Shown here: piece after piece, positions 1 to 10,608 of the stretch
How positions within the stretch are numbered: position 1 is the stretch's first letter
Layout: every line of letters begins with the position of its first letter
The notes under the pieces: model-generated
Seen by the model: the letters and a program-made list of their open reading frames with translations, nothing else
Databases searched by the model: none
What the model was told of the DNA's origin: nothing
Made by a program: the position numbers and the translations under genes
NCBI GenBank assembly: GCA_032716605.1
Contig: CM064509.1
Coordinates: 35,621,618-35,685,617, forward strand
Direction of reading: 5' to 3'
Length of the DNA stretch: 64,000 nt
Source: Paralithodes platypus
Taxonomy: Eukaryota; Arthropoda; Malacostraca; Decapoda; Lithodidae

Positions 1-1377
1 AAGGTCCTGTTTTATTGAAATATTCGCATCCCGATACGTCAATTAGAGGATGTTCGTCAAATACACTCAATCTTAAAGGGGCTCTGAATAACCTGGACTT
101 CTTGAAAGTCGAATCAACCGAACCCAAAATGCAATAGCCTTCGTCATCGTCGCCTCCGCCGCAACTATCATTATCGTCTGAGACGGGGCAGCTCGGTTTG
201 CGACAGGTATTTCTAGGTCCAGAAAAAACAGGAACAATGGAATGTAGGGCACTGCACAGAATAGCCAAAGAGATGACCTTAAATTTGTGATACGAAATTA
301 AACCTGGACACGTCACTTGCAACACGTCCAGATCTTTGGGAGAGAGACACAGAGCCTCGCCGGCTAGTATGTGTGCTAGGAGGGCACACACCACATTGTT
401 CAAGGAAATTATGGATCTGCATGTTTGGGCATCCATTAGATCGGCAGCCTCATCCCAATTAAGGGCTACGCATTTGGATTGCGGATCGCTGAGCAATGTC
501 ATGAAGGGGGACTGCCGATTTATACCAGGATGCAAACTCTCAGGGCACGTCTCCGTTGCCTCACTCTTGATGGTGCGGCTGCCACACATTGTATCTTGAA
601 CCTTATTCCTGTCTATAACATCTGTGGCGGCAGTGGAAGTGGAACCAATGAGTGACACTAGGGTCTGGAAACCTGTGCCTGTGATAGTGGAATGTAGGAA
701 GCCCACGCACGTGGTCACATCTATATAATCTTTGACGAAAGCCCTGATGAAAAGATTACCTGAAAGATGATTTAGATATTTCTCACGAGTCTTCAAATCC
801 GCCCAGAATGAAGTAACTGCCTCATCCCAGCCGCGGGTATAGGGAGCTCCCATGAGCCGCGCCGAGTTTAAAGTGGCCTCTTTAACGCGCTCTCTAAAAT
901 ACTCCAATCTCCCGTTTGAGCATGAGAGTGCTTCGGTGTGGGGTATGGACGACACAAAAATCGAAACATCCGGGAGTTGTTTGGCGTCACGTTGTTGCTG
1001 TTTTCCATTGTCTGCTGGCATATATCTCTCCTTAGAGAGGGGGTCATCTATATCTTCATCCCCCTTAACTGCATCTTCTGCCTTTATGGTAAGAATTTCA
1101 GGCTCGGAGAGGGATGAGATCACATCATATGCCAAGTAATCAAAAGATTCATCCTTCTTCAATATCGGATCACTCTTGTTACCAGGTAATTCGTTGTCTC
1201 CTACAACAGTCCAGAAGCTAAATGTGCTTTGACCGTGGATGCATATTCCCTGGTCTCGTCTTCACTAGGTACGATGTCTATAATGAAATCTGTGTCGTCG
1301 GGATTACGGTCTACCAGAATGGTAGTATTCACTGCAATCTCTAATAGGTCTATTACATTTCCCACCCTTTGATCCAT
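1..1377 (-). pseudogene. Unrecognised virus-like gene, 3' end beyond the window, one frameshift
   Basis: Read on the minus strand, an ATG at 1377-1375 opens 58 codons (starting MDQRVGNVIDLLE) that end at TAG 1203-1201. The adjacent frame is open without a stop from about 1220 to the left edge, about 400 codons. One frameshift between about 1205 and 1240 joins the two, so the original protein exceeded 450 residues. Visible features are an acidic N-terminal third, a middle part with spaced cysteines, a Gly/Asp-rich patch (SCGGGDDDEG, about 137-172) and no clear membrane segment. I do not recognise the family. The long uninterrupted frame shows it was a real gene, and its base composition resembles the virus-like genes at 15-22 kb. 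Assignment to the same endogenous virus is inference. Confidence 0.7.
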
Positions 1378-1859
1378 GCTTTCCGCTAGGAACCCAATCT
1401 CTCACCAAGACCACCAGACGAGAAGTGTTATGAACATGCAATTTTGCATGTGCAGAATCCTGATCAGGAGGGGGGGGGGGAGGGGGTCTCTAGAGGGGGA
1501 TATCTCAAGGATAACCAATATGATGTTCTCGTTCTTGTCTTCAGCGCTTATTAGTTATTTTGCATTATCTTGGTACTTAACTCTGAGGCCATATGTCATC
1601 ATTTAGTAAGTCAAAAGTTTATTTTCCCTACACAAACACGGGCTTCGCCCTCCTCCGCTTTGCGGCAGGCTTAATGGCCTTCGGCGCTGCTCAAGATGTA
1701 AAGAGAAGGAAATAAAAGGGTGATATCAGCATTATTGTTTTATTCAGTAAGTTAATCTGAAAGTTTTGCTTTTTTCCTTGGGGAAGCTCCCAGCATTATT
1801 GCAATTTATTGCAGCAGGTTTTCGTTTTCTTTCCGCTGTTTTTCCCGCTGGTTCTCAAA
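1378..1859. other. Intergenic, poly-G tract
   Basis: No credible gene is visible. A G-rich tract of about 20 bases lies near 1469-1487. A GC-rich patch near 1647-1690 separates the two minus-strand gene remnants. Confidence 0.5.
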
Positions 1860-2478
1860 TTACTTCAGAAGGATTTCACGATTCTCCTCTCGTTCCCTTC
1901 GAATGAGTTCATCTCTCTTCTCTTGCTCCTTTCGAATGAGTTCGTCTCTCTTGTCTTGCTCCCTTCGAATGCGTTCGTCTCTCTTCTCTTGCTCCCTTCG
2001 GTTGGCTTCACAACTCTCTTCGAATTTGATTCGCAACCGCTCACACGCCTCTAACTGCACGTCCAGTTTCTCCACCGCCATATCGAAGTCTTCAACCGAT
2101 ATATTGAGTACTGCCGTCATGTCTTCGGGAGCGAATAGAACCTCAACTTCAGAATAACACTGGCCCAAATCTGTATACTTTCGCTGGAGCTCCCTGTCGG
2201 CCTCAGTGTCTTCTTCTGGAATGATGATATTGGTGCCTACTAACCTCGTATACTCTTCCGCCGAAGACTCTTGCTCAAAAACACTTCAGGGTACACGACG
2301 TTGTCTAACGCATATGGACCCTTTTCCTTCTCCTGGGTGAAAATACTAAGTGCGTCCCAACTTGTAACGCGAGAGCTGGCAACGTACAGTTGCCCGTGAG
2401 AGAACACACGGGTGCGATACAGATACAGACCGCAATGTTGGATAGTATTCTTGTCGCATTTTCGGAAACTGGCACGGT
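1860..2478 (-). pseudogene. PIF1-like helicase C-terminus with coiled-coil tail
   Basis: Minus-strand translation of about 2475-2275 gives RVFSHGQLYVASSRVTSWD followed by DNVVYPEVF. This is the conserved C-terminal block of PIF1-family DNA helicases, also found in Helitron transposons. About 2285 the frame shifts, and the protein continues to a stop at 1860 through an acidic linker into a charged heptad-like coiled coil made of repeats such as REQEKRDE and REQDKRDE. The N-terminal ATPase motifs are missing, so this is a 5'-truncated fragment. A Helitron or a viral PIF1 helicase are both possible. The coiled-coil tail is unusual for either. The helicase call is secure; the source is not. Confidence 0.65.
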
Positions 2479-2668
2479 ACTGTCTCTGTCAGATTGAGAT
2501 GGAAACTGGCACGTCTCTATATTTGTATATACTTACTTATTATTAGACAGACACATGCACACTTCACAGGATTCACCTCCCATCGCATATCAGATCAGAC
2601 ACTCATACAAAAATGGAAATCAAACAGAATATTAGTTATAACTTTATTCCATTCCAGTAATAAAAATT

Positions 2669-2732
2669 GTTTAGGGACAAAAATGGTTTAGGGACAAACA
2701 TTGTTTAGGGACAAAACATTGTTTAGGGACAT
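2669..2732. repeat. Tandem GTTTAGGGACA repeat
   Basis: Four copies of GTTTAGGGACA start near 2669, 2686, 2703 and 2721, spaced about 17-18 bases apart. Confidence 0.85.
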
Positions 2733-3257
2733 TTCCAGTAATACAAATGGTGAGTTGCAGTAATATAAATGTAAGGCTTATACAGATATCAGAAATAAAA
2801 GAAAAACAAGAGGACAATGGGGTTATATACAAGTTAGACTTGTACATAACCGTAACTCTTTAGCGAGTAAACAACTCATACCAACCAAAGCCAGTGTTGC
2901 CACTCTGAAAAATGAAATATCCCAAGATTGCCCAACCACCCTAAAAATCCCAATAATTGCCCCAAAATCCCAAGGTTATGATAACATATATACTGATACA
3001 TCTACACTCAAACTAACCTGTAAGTGTAGGTATTATTGAAGAAACATTTGCATTGGTTCAGTATTGTATGCTTTGAAGAAGCTTTGTGGGTCAAAAGAGA
3101 CGAGTTAATGAAATGTTTAAGCTTAATGTCAAACACACTACGTTCATGGGAACGCAGCTAAGATCTCGCCGGTTTTGAACAGGAGAGAGAAAAAACTAAA
3201 AACCATTAATATTCTAAATGTAGATATGAGTTGTAACATATTTTTATCACTATTACA

Positions 3258-3312
<55 letters not shown>

Positions 3313-3560
3313 CACTCACTAACGATAGTGCTATCGGGTAGGTACCTGTAAGCATAGCATGCCTCAAGTGACCCCTACCAATAACTACCCTACAAATAAC
3401 CTACATTTATCGTACAAATAATACAAATAAACTAAGGAAATCGCAAAAGCAAGCAATTTATACTATCGACAATGAATATATTATAATATAAAGACATATA
3501 ATTACAAAATATGAAAAAGTTACAATAGATTTAAACAAAGAGTACTCTTTTAACTTTAAG
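2733..3560. other. AT-rich non-coding, (AT)n microsatellite at 3263-3310
   Basis: No gene is visible. There is a pure AT dinucleotide run of about 48 bases at 3263-3310. Near 3218-3250 a segment resembles the 152-bp block found at 4386 and 4969 (shared GATATGAGTTGTAACATAT). Several short CCCAAGAT/CCCAAAATCCC words occur at 2920-2980. Confidence 0.6.
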
Positions 3561-4475
3561 TATGCACTGTTCATTAACAATCTCTACTGTATATTTATAT
3601 CAAAAACAAATTCAACTTTATAATTTACGTTACAATGTGTGAGGGGAATAGAATTTGGATAAATAAGTTTAGCAACTTGATTAAAATTTAACAAATTGCA
3701 AACGAGAATATCATCAATATATCTACTATTATCTTACTTAACAATTTAGCAAGTGCTAATTTTTCTTGGATTTTATTTTTCTTGCTACTGTCGACTAAGT
3801 CTTTTATATATATTTAAATTCTAAAGCAAGCAAGAATAAATCTGCAATTCAAGGGCTAGCATTTCCACCCATAGGAATTCCTAATATTTGTTTGAATATG
3901 TAAGGCCCGAATCTAAAATAAGTATTGAAAATGAGGAATTTAATTCTATCAAAATATACTGAACTAGTGGGAATAGAGCTAAGTGATGCATTATTAAAAT
4001 ATGTATACACATTTATGAAATAATTACCATTCCTAACGAATCTGTCAAAGTGCAAATCTATAATAAAGCAAAGCTCTGAATATACTAAATCTAAAGGCAA
4101 ATTGGTATACAAAGTTGAAAAGTCGAACCTATGTACCGAGATAACTTTCGGCATGGTATTTATTTTATCAATAACTTCTAACGAATTGTCAACACTCCAA
4201 TAATAGTTAATGCCAGTTCTTTTCATGATGGTAGTACAATATCTTTTATGAGTACTTTTATTGTATTTTAAGCAATTTACGACTTGTTCTGACAGAGTTT
4301 TAGTGGTAGCAAATTTTGCTCCGGCAATAAAGCGATATTTATAAGGTCTTTTATGAAATTTAGGTAACATGTATAATTTTGCAATGCACTTGTTCTTATA
4401 TGTTCTTAATGTCGATATGAGTTGTAACATATATTTATCATAATATATTAAAGAAAGACTAATATGACAGTGCAA
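3560..4475 (-). pseudogene. Penelope-like element reverse transcriptase (decayed)
   Basis: The minus strand encodes a Penelope-like element (PLE) reverse transcriptase. Seen in order are LYMLPKFHKRPYKYRFIAG (RT finger motif), RFDFSTLYTNLP (motif A), GIPMGGNASP at the end of the long frame (motif B), then after stops and shifts IADLFLLALE and the catalytic box RYIDDILVCN (motif C, about 3695-3723). The long frame spans 3849-4475, and the part beyond 3849 survives only in pieces. No GIY-YIG endonuclease domain is visible, so the 3' part is missing or too decayed. The 5' end lies in a directly repeated block, which suits the partial tandem, pseudo-LTR organisation known for PLEs. The element is dead. 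Confidence 0.85.
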
Positions 4476-4537
4476 ATTCCCTCATAAACTTGAGAAATTC
4501 CAAGATTTTCATTGAAATTGCCAAGATCCCAAGATTG
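4386..4537. repeat. 152-bp direct repeat, copy 1
   Basis: This block recurs, apparently unchanged by eye, at 4969-5120 (offset 583). It covers the 5' end of the Penelope-like frame and runs past it. It could be a PLE pseudo-LTR or a local duplication. Confidence 0.9.
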
Positions 4538-4968
4538 GATCCAAAATGCCAAGATCTTGGCATAACTGACCAGAGCCGTAAACTCACACCTCCGCCACGT
4601 ACAAGGTGCGGTAGTGTTGTACAATAAACTTTATTTAACTAAAAAATAGTTAGTTGTAGTAATATAAATGGAAGGGTTATAACTATATATCTAAAATAAT
4701 AAAATAAAGCCAATGGGGCCTATACTGGATATATATATATTATACAGTAATGTCATTTAGATTTGTACGTGGCAGAGCAACAACGCAGACCTTGCAGGTA
4801 GACCGATCTCTCTGTAACAACTTTGAGTTCTTCTTCCATTTCTCCCCTATCTTTTCTGTCATTGTCTTCGCTGTCGGTTTGAACTTTCACGAAACCCACT
4901 GGGCAGAGATAAAATTCCCACCGACGGCTCTCACTCTATCAATTACGCCTATTGCTGTTATTACTCCT
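4538..4968. other. Non-coding spacer between the 152-bp repeats
   Basis: There is no supported gene. An AT-rich run occurs at 4728-4745. Short frames here have no recognisable features. Confidence 0.5.
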
Positions 4969-5120
4969 GCACTTGTTCTTATATGTTCTTAATGTCGATA
5001 TGAGTTGTAACATATATTTATCATAATATATTAAAGAAAGACTAATATGACAGTGCAAATTCCCTCATAAACTTGAGAAATTCCAAGATTTTCATTGAAA
5101 TTGCCAAGATCCCAAGATTG
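4969..5120. repeat. 152-bp direct repeat, copy 2
   Basis: Second copy of the block at 4386-4537, in the same orientation. Confidence 0.9.
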
Positions 5121-5804
5121 TCTCTTATTCCAGGGTTGCGTATCTTGAATCTCTCCGCCCATAGACCCACGGCCATAAACAGAATTCATACGAGGGTCTT
5201 GGCGGCGTTGCTGATCTTCTTGCTTCTGGTATCGACTCGAATGATTTGGGGATAGCCGTCCATGGGAATAGTTTCTGTGGTGATGATGATACTGCTCACA
5301 CTGCGTTTGATTATGCCAGTTGGGGTATGTTTTTTCATTGGGGTATGTTTTTTCATTGGGATATGTTTTTTCATTGGGGTATGTTTTTTCATTGGGGTAT
5401 GTTTTTTCATTGGCGTATGTTTTTTCATTGGGGTATGTTTTTTCATTGGTGTATGTTTTTTCATTGGGGTATGTTTTTTCATTGGGGTATGTTTTTTCAT
5501 TGAGGTATGTTTTTTCATTGGGGTACTGTTGCGGGTTCTGATACTGTTGCGGGTTCTGATACTGTTGTGGGTTCTGATACTGTTGCGGGTTCTGATACTG
5601 TTGCGGGTTCTGACACTGTTGCGGGTTCTGACACTGTTGTGGGTTCTGACACTGTTGCGGGTTCTGATGCTGTTGCGGGTTCTGATGCTGTTGCGGGCCT
5701 AATGAGCTCGTCTTTGGACACCGTGTTAGAGGGCCTCTCCATATGGTTGAAGAAGTATGGGAGGGCGCAGAAAAACCTTGTTCTATGCTCAAGTGTGTTC
5801 TCAA
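5031..5804 (-). CDS. Possible hexapeptide-repeat protein (Gln/Asn/Pro then Asn-Glu-Lys-Thr-Tyr), doubtful gene
   Basis: A 257-codon minus-strand frame runs through the minisatellite. After about 37 ordinary residues there are nine QNPQQ(H/C/Y) hexapeptides, then eleven (P/L/T/A)NEKTY hexapeptides, then a hydrophilic tail with a short His run (YHHHH). The last part crosses the duplicated 152-bp block, so the natural end is unclear. Repeat variants keep the hexapeptide register, which could indicate selection on a low-complexity extracellular or structural protein. But an 18-bp unit leaves every frame open, so an ORF of this length can arise by chance. No signal peptide is evident. I regard it as a candidate only. 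Confidence 0.25.
   Translation of the reverse strand: MRTHLSIEQGFSAPSHTSSTIWRGPLTRCPKTSSLGPQQHQNPQQHQNPQQCQNPQQCQNPQQCQNPQQYQNPQQYQNPQQYQNPQQYQNPQQYPNEKTYLNEKTYPNEKTYPNEKTYTNEKTYPNEKTYANEKTYPNEKTYPNEKTYPNEKTYPNEKTYPNWHNQTQCEQYHHHHRNYSHGRLSPNHSSRYQKQEDQQRRQDPRMNSVYGRGSMGGEIQDTQPWNKRQSWDLGNFNENLGISQVYEGICTVILVFL
5321..5700. repeat. Two-part 18-bp minisatellite
   Basis: About 5321-5520 is tandem copies of an 18-bp unit GGGGTATGTTTTTTCATT. It switches near 5521 to a second 18-bp unit, GGGTTCTGATACTGTTGC, to about 5700. Variation between copies is mostly single-base. The two arrays share period and phase but not sequence. Confidence 0.95.
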
Positions 5805-6655
5805 CAGTCGAGAACGGATGTTGCGCAGTCTAGAGTTGGCTAGCCGTAATTTGACTAGCTCTCAGGCCCTCAGGAAGGACAGGTACGACCTCAAGGTTGA
5901 ACTCAGGGAGTTTCACGTGGGTCAGGAGGTGTTGATTCTACTGCCCCTTGTAGGTCACCCCTTATCCGCGAAGTACGCTGGTCCTTATAGGGTGGTTGAG
6001 GAGCTATCAGACCTGGATTACTTGGTAGCCACTCCAGACAGACGGAAGCGCAATCAGTTATGTCACGTTAATCTCATGAAGGAGTATGGGAGGCACCCCC
6101 CTGAGCCTCTCACTGTGCCTGTGATGACGTTTAGCAGTCAAGGTGGAGAAGGAGAACGGGACAGTCAAGCTCAGGTGGAGGATAACTGGAAGGATAAGAA
6201 GTTCAAATGGGCGCCTGAGTGTGAGAAGGTGTTTAGAGAAGTAAAACACCTGATCCTCAGGGCCCCTGACTTTAGCCTACCTTGCCAACTAGCAACGGAG
6301 GCTAGTGGTGTGGGGGCTGGTGCCGTCCTTGTGGAAAAGGACGATGATGGGCTGGAGCATCCTGTTAGTTTCAGCTCGGAGAAGTACAGCCCAGGGGAGC
6401 TGCTCTGTTGTCGAGAGGGAGCTAATGGCTGTTGTGCTTGGGCAATTTGAGGTCTATGTTCCAGCCTATGGTCCGGTCGTTGTAGTTTACCCAGATCATC
6501 ACCCTCTCAAGTTCTTGGACCAGTTTCACAACCGGAATGTGAGGCTGACCAGGTGGTCACTAAGGTTACTGGTATATAACCTGGACATACGCCATATTGC
6601 CGGTTGTGACAACGTGGTTGCAGATGGTCGTTCAAGGGTATATGATCCTGGGTAG
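5743..6655 (+). pseudogene. Ty3/gypsy polyprotein fragment with rearranged domains
   Basis: First comes the C-terminal part of a gypsy integrase: the linker LRKDRYDLKVELREFHVGQE and the GPY/F module GPYRVVEELSDLDYLV ending in HVNLMKEYG. Directly after, from about 6190, is a gypsy RNase H: FKWAPECEKVFREVKHL, LATEASGVGAGAVL, then after a frameshift near 6400 VVYPDHHPLKFLDQFHNRN and LDIRHIAGCDNVVADGRSRV. The usual order is protease-RT-RNase H-integrase, so integrase before RNase H shows an internal rearrangement or fusion of two fragments. The expected RNase H aspartate in DASG is Glu here and TDH is PDH. The element cannot be active. Confidence 0.85.
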
Positions 6656-7105
6656 ATTGACACACGGGTAGCCTCCTGCTTTAGTTTGAATAGTATTTTG
6701 CGCTTGGTGCTTGTTGGCTCGCGGTTGTAGCCCAGCGTATTGGGTCGTAAAGCAGGAGTTGAGCGTTTGGTATAGAAGAAAAAACTAGGCTTGCCCCTAT
6801 AGTGCAGCCGAAATAAACAAATTATAAACATAAAATCAAATAAAAACTCTTTCTTTGATAGTTGAACTTTTTTAGTATGTTATAGCAGTAATTCTGAGTT
6901 GCACTCCTCTCAGAATGCTGGGCTAGAGAAGCTCGCTCTTGAGGAGCATAACTACATATAATTTAACCTATGGTGTTGGGGAGGGTTATAATTTTGAAAA
7001 AATGTTTTGTTGAAGAACTGTGCCAGATATTTTACTGCCGCTGGGTGATGGGAAGTGGAGATATAGCATGGGTTCTAACCATCAGATTTTTGTGAGAAAA
7101 ATCTT

Positions 7106-7700
7106 GGGGGGGGTGTGACGTTAACCACTCCGTTAGAACCGCATGGCTTGTCCTACAGTGACTCACTAGGATCGCCAGGGCAGTGGATGGGGCTACAGTT
7201 TATGTATTAGAGTGTGCTTTATTTCATATGAAAGCTCGTGTCATGGGCAGTCCAGAAAGGCTCTTTGTTTTCACCCATGACAAGGCTTTATATATTTAAT
7301 TGTAAAGTATATGTTTTATCATTAACTAGTAATGATGGGATCTGGGAGAGAGAGAGAGAGAGAGTAAAACAGAGTGAGAGGGAGCGGGCAGTGTTTTTGT
7401 CCCGCTCGATGACGTCACGGCTGGCTGCCTCGTGGGGGTTGGTGGAGAGAGGTCCTTACCATGCTGCTAGCTCCCTTGCTAGTGGCTAGAGGACTTGTAA
7501 CCTCTTTTTTCCCACGCGGCTCCAGCTAGTGCGAGTATATATACAGTTCCTCGCCACTCTCTCCCTCAGATCTGGTTTCTAGAACGCATCCATCTTTTTT
7601 CCCTTGCTATCTGTCATCCACTCCGCACCTGAGAATCTTTTCCTCTGCCTACCTCTCTCTTTTTCATATCTTTCACCACCTTTTTATTAATATTATACCC
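7106..7700 (+). mobile_element. 3' LTR start of a gypsy element: polypurine tract, LTR and promoter
   Basis: A polypurine tract (G run at 7106-7113) is followed by TGTGACGTTAACC at 7114, the usual arrangement for the start of a 3' LTR. Inside lie a GA microsatellite (7339-7365), a CRE-like GATGACGTCACGG near 7409, and a promoter with a TATATATA box. The right end of the LTR could not be fixed: no clear terminal CA with a repeated flank is visible before about 8880. LTR identity rests on structure, since no second LTR is in the window. Confidence 0.6.
7536..7543 (+). promoter_or_regulatory. TATA box of the putative LTR
   Basis: TATATATA is followed about 20-30 bases later by pyrimidine-rich CACTCTCTCCCTCAGATC, a plausible initiator. 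A CRE-like site lies about 125 bases upstream. Confidence 0.45.
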
Positions 7701-8890
7701 CCTCTGGTTAACTCTGCAAAATCAGCTTTATACTGGCCAGTTGTATTGTGCGTTAAGGTCTGATATAACCCATGTATGTTAGTTGTTAAGATAAGTGGAT
7801 CACAAAGCATTGGTTGGCTTTCATGGCTTCCTTTAATTATTAGTGTTCTGCTGGATTAGATAATGCTAGACTAGGGGTCTGATATTATAAGGTATTGTTT
7901 CCTATGAGTAAAAAGCTGCACGACATACCTGAGAACTGGAGTTGATTGAGTAAATTCTAGTCTGTGTGCCATTGAGAGTAGAACATGCATGAGTGAGGGC
8001 TTTTTGCCTATACCATTCTGCACTGTTCTAAGCTCGTTGTTTGTCTTTGAGGTACGCCAGAAGAACGCTTAATACTTCGGTATTAAGGTTTCTCAAGAGA
8101 GCTACCCTTCCCTATAACGTAATATTTGACGCACAGACTTGAGATTTGCACTAGGCTATGCGGCATGCCATGCGCACCAGTATCTCGTATCATTGACTCT
8201 AGCTAGACTTTATCAGTCAAAGTAGACATTAAGTATATTAACCTAATTACTCTTTTTATGCATACACATTTATGATTACACAAGCATTTCGCAGCCTAGT
8301 TTGATGTATGGAGACACAAACGACCTAGGCTCTTTTTGTTGATAAGGAATACTGCATTGTCGTGGCGATTATTATTGTTGTAGCGTTTAGGATATTCTTG
8401 GCCCCGACTGCATTATATATTCTGCCTTTTTGTGTGCATAGCCTGCACAAGCATTGTTCCGCTGCCTGCCTTTTTGGGTTCCATTTCCGATACGAGCATC
8501 TTTATAGCATCTAACATTTAAAGAAGATTCCTTGTTGGTGTTGAAGGACTTTAGTGCACTTTCTTTCATGCAGGAGTGCCTGCCATTTATTGATTAAAGT
8601 AACGTAAGCTGTAACTTCTCTTACCACCTTACTTTGCATACCATAACCAAGCACCTTCGGTTATAGGTAGTAATAGGCTGTTTTCACATAACATTAAGCC
8701 TAGAATAGACGCACATTTATTGAGAGTTTGATAGCCTATTATTGCATATAGAACTCGGAGAGTATTTGTGTTCTTTGTTCACTGGGAATATACATCAGAG
8801 GTTGGATCTAGCGCTTTCCGTTGTAGCATTTATGCCATTACTAGTCCAATGAATAAGAGCCCTGATATATTTAAACCCCAGTCATAACAT
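7700..8890. other. Non-coding, possibly LTR body or untranslated region
   Basis: No gene is visible. The composition is even and there are no tandem repeats. It may be the rest of the LTR that starts at 7114, but there is no marker to prove it. Confidence 0.35.
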
Positions 8891-8894
8891 AGGC

Positions 8895-9300
8895 AATATG
8901 GATTTAGACGATGTCGATCAACTGCAGACTTTCTTTGCCTTCTTACGCAGCAAATCAACCAAGTTACAGACCAACATGGTGAAACACATACAGTAGCACT
9001 AGCACCCGTGTGCTCTCACTGTGCTCTCACTCTTGTTGGAAGGAACATAATAAATGAAGATAAGAAGAAATTAGTGGAACTAATGATGCAAGGCCATAGT
9101 GTGACATCTTCGACAATAAGGATTGATGCCAGACTCTATCAAATGCCTTTGATATAAAGGCATTTGATAGAGTCTGGCATCAATCCTTATTGTCGAAGAT
9201 GTCACACTATGGCCTTGCATCATTAGTTCCACTAATTTCTTCTTATCTTCATTTATTATGTTCCTTCCAACAAGAGTGAGAGCACAGTGAGAGCACACGG
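8895..9300 (+). pseudogene. Non-LTR reverse transcriptase fragments, interrupted by a palindrome
   Basis: The plus-strand translation near 8898-8990 reads YGFRRCRSTADFLCLLTQQI. Near 9150-9290 it reads DIKAFDRVWHQSLLSKMSHY and LASLVPLISSYLH. These are RT motifs 2/A of a jockey/I-like LINE. Between them sits the left arm of the palindrome, an inverted copy of the second piece. The same LINE lineage may supply the 3' half at 13.9-15 kb. Confidence 0.7.
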
Positions 9301-9301
9301 G
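9005..9301. repeat. Perfect palindrome, 146-bp arms, 5-base centre
   Basis: 9005-9150 is the exact reverse complement of 9156-9301, with only GATAT in the middle, by direct base pairing of the printed sequence. The right arm carries the LINE motif KAFDRVWH, so the left arm is the inverted copy. Confidence 0.95.
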
Positions 9302-10124
<823 letters not shown>

Positions 10125-10421
10125 TAACATTTTGTACAATTTAATAATTTTTCCATAACTGCTGCCCTAGATTCGGTTACCCACTCAGATCCTGGCTCTC
10201 GCTCACTCTCTGGCTCTCTCCCTATCTTGATGTTGACAGCATTATTAATATCCTAAGCATTTATTAATACTCAACATCAGGGTGGCGTCGCCAGTGTAAG
10301 TAATCATAGGATATAATTGGCGTGCTTCCTTTCATTCAGTTAGATCTTTTAGTTGTACCGGTGCCAAATGCCGAGGATTTATACATTTAACCACTTAGCT
10401 TTAGGAGAAGCAGGCCAATTG

Positions 10422-10506
10422 CCCATCAGAAAGGTTGACTATGATATGTGATTTTTTTTTTTTTTTTTTTTTTTTACATATCCCATCAGAAAGGTTGACT
10501 ATGATA
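10422..10506. repeat. Poly-T flanked by 25-bp direct repeats
   Basis: CCCATCAGAAAGGTTGACTA and its next five bases occur at 10422-10446 and again at 10482-10506, flanking a T tract at 10452-10475. The arrangement resembles a very short poly(A) retroposon with a target-site duplication, on the minus strand. Confidence 0.8.
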
Positions 10507-10608
10507 AGTGAATTGTTATGCATCCAGCCAATTATACATTAATAACAACAGCAATAATCTAGATATGTGCCAGGAGAGATTTCCCGGGGTTTCTGAAACA
10601 AGGGAGAC

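Noticed and set aside
336..1139. Two plus-strand frames of 87 and 95 codons
   Set aside because: They are shadows of the long minus-strand frame, which is far more protein-like.
2669..2732. CRISPR-like array
   Set aside because: Units are about 17-18 bases with no distinct spacers; it is a simple tandem repeat in eukaryotic DNA.
5246..5833. Several plus-strand frames through the minisatellite
   Set aside because: An 18-bp unit without stops opens all frames; these have no non-repeat coding flanks.
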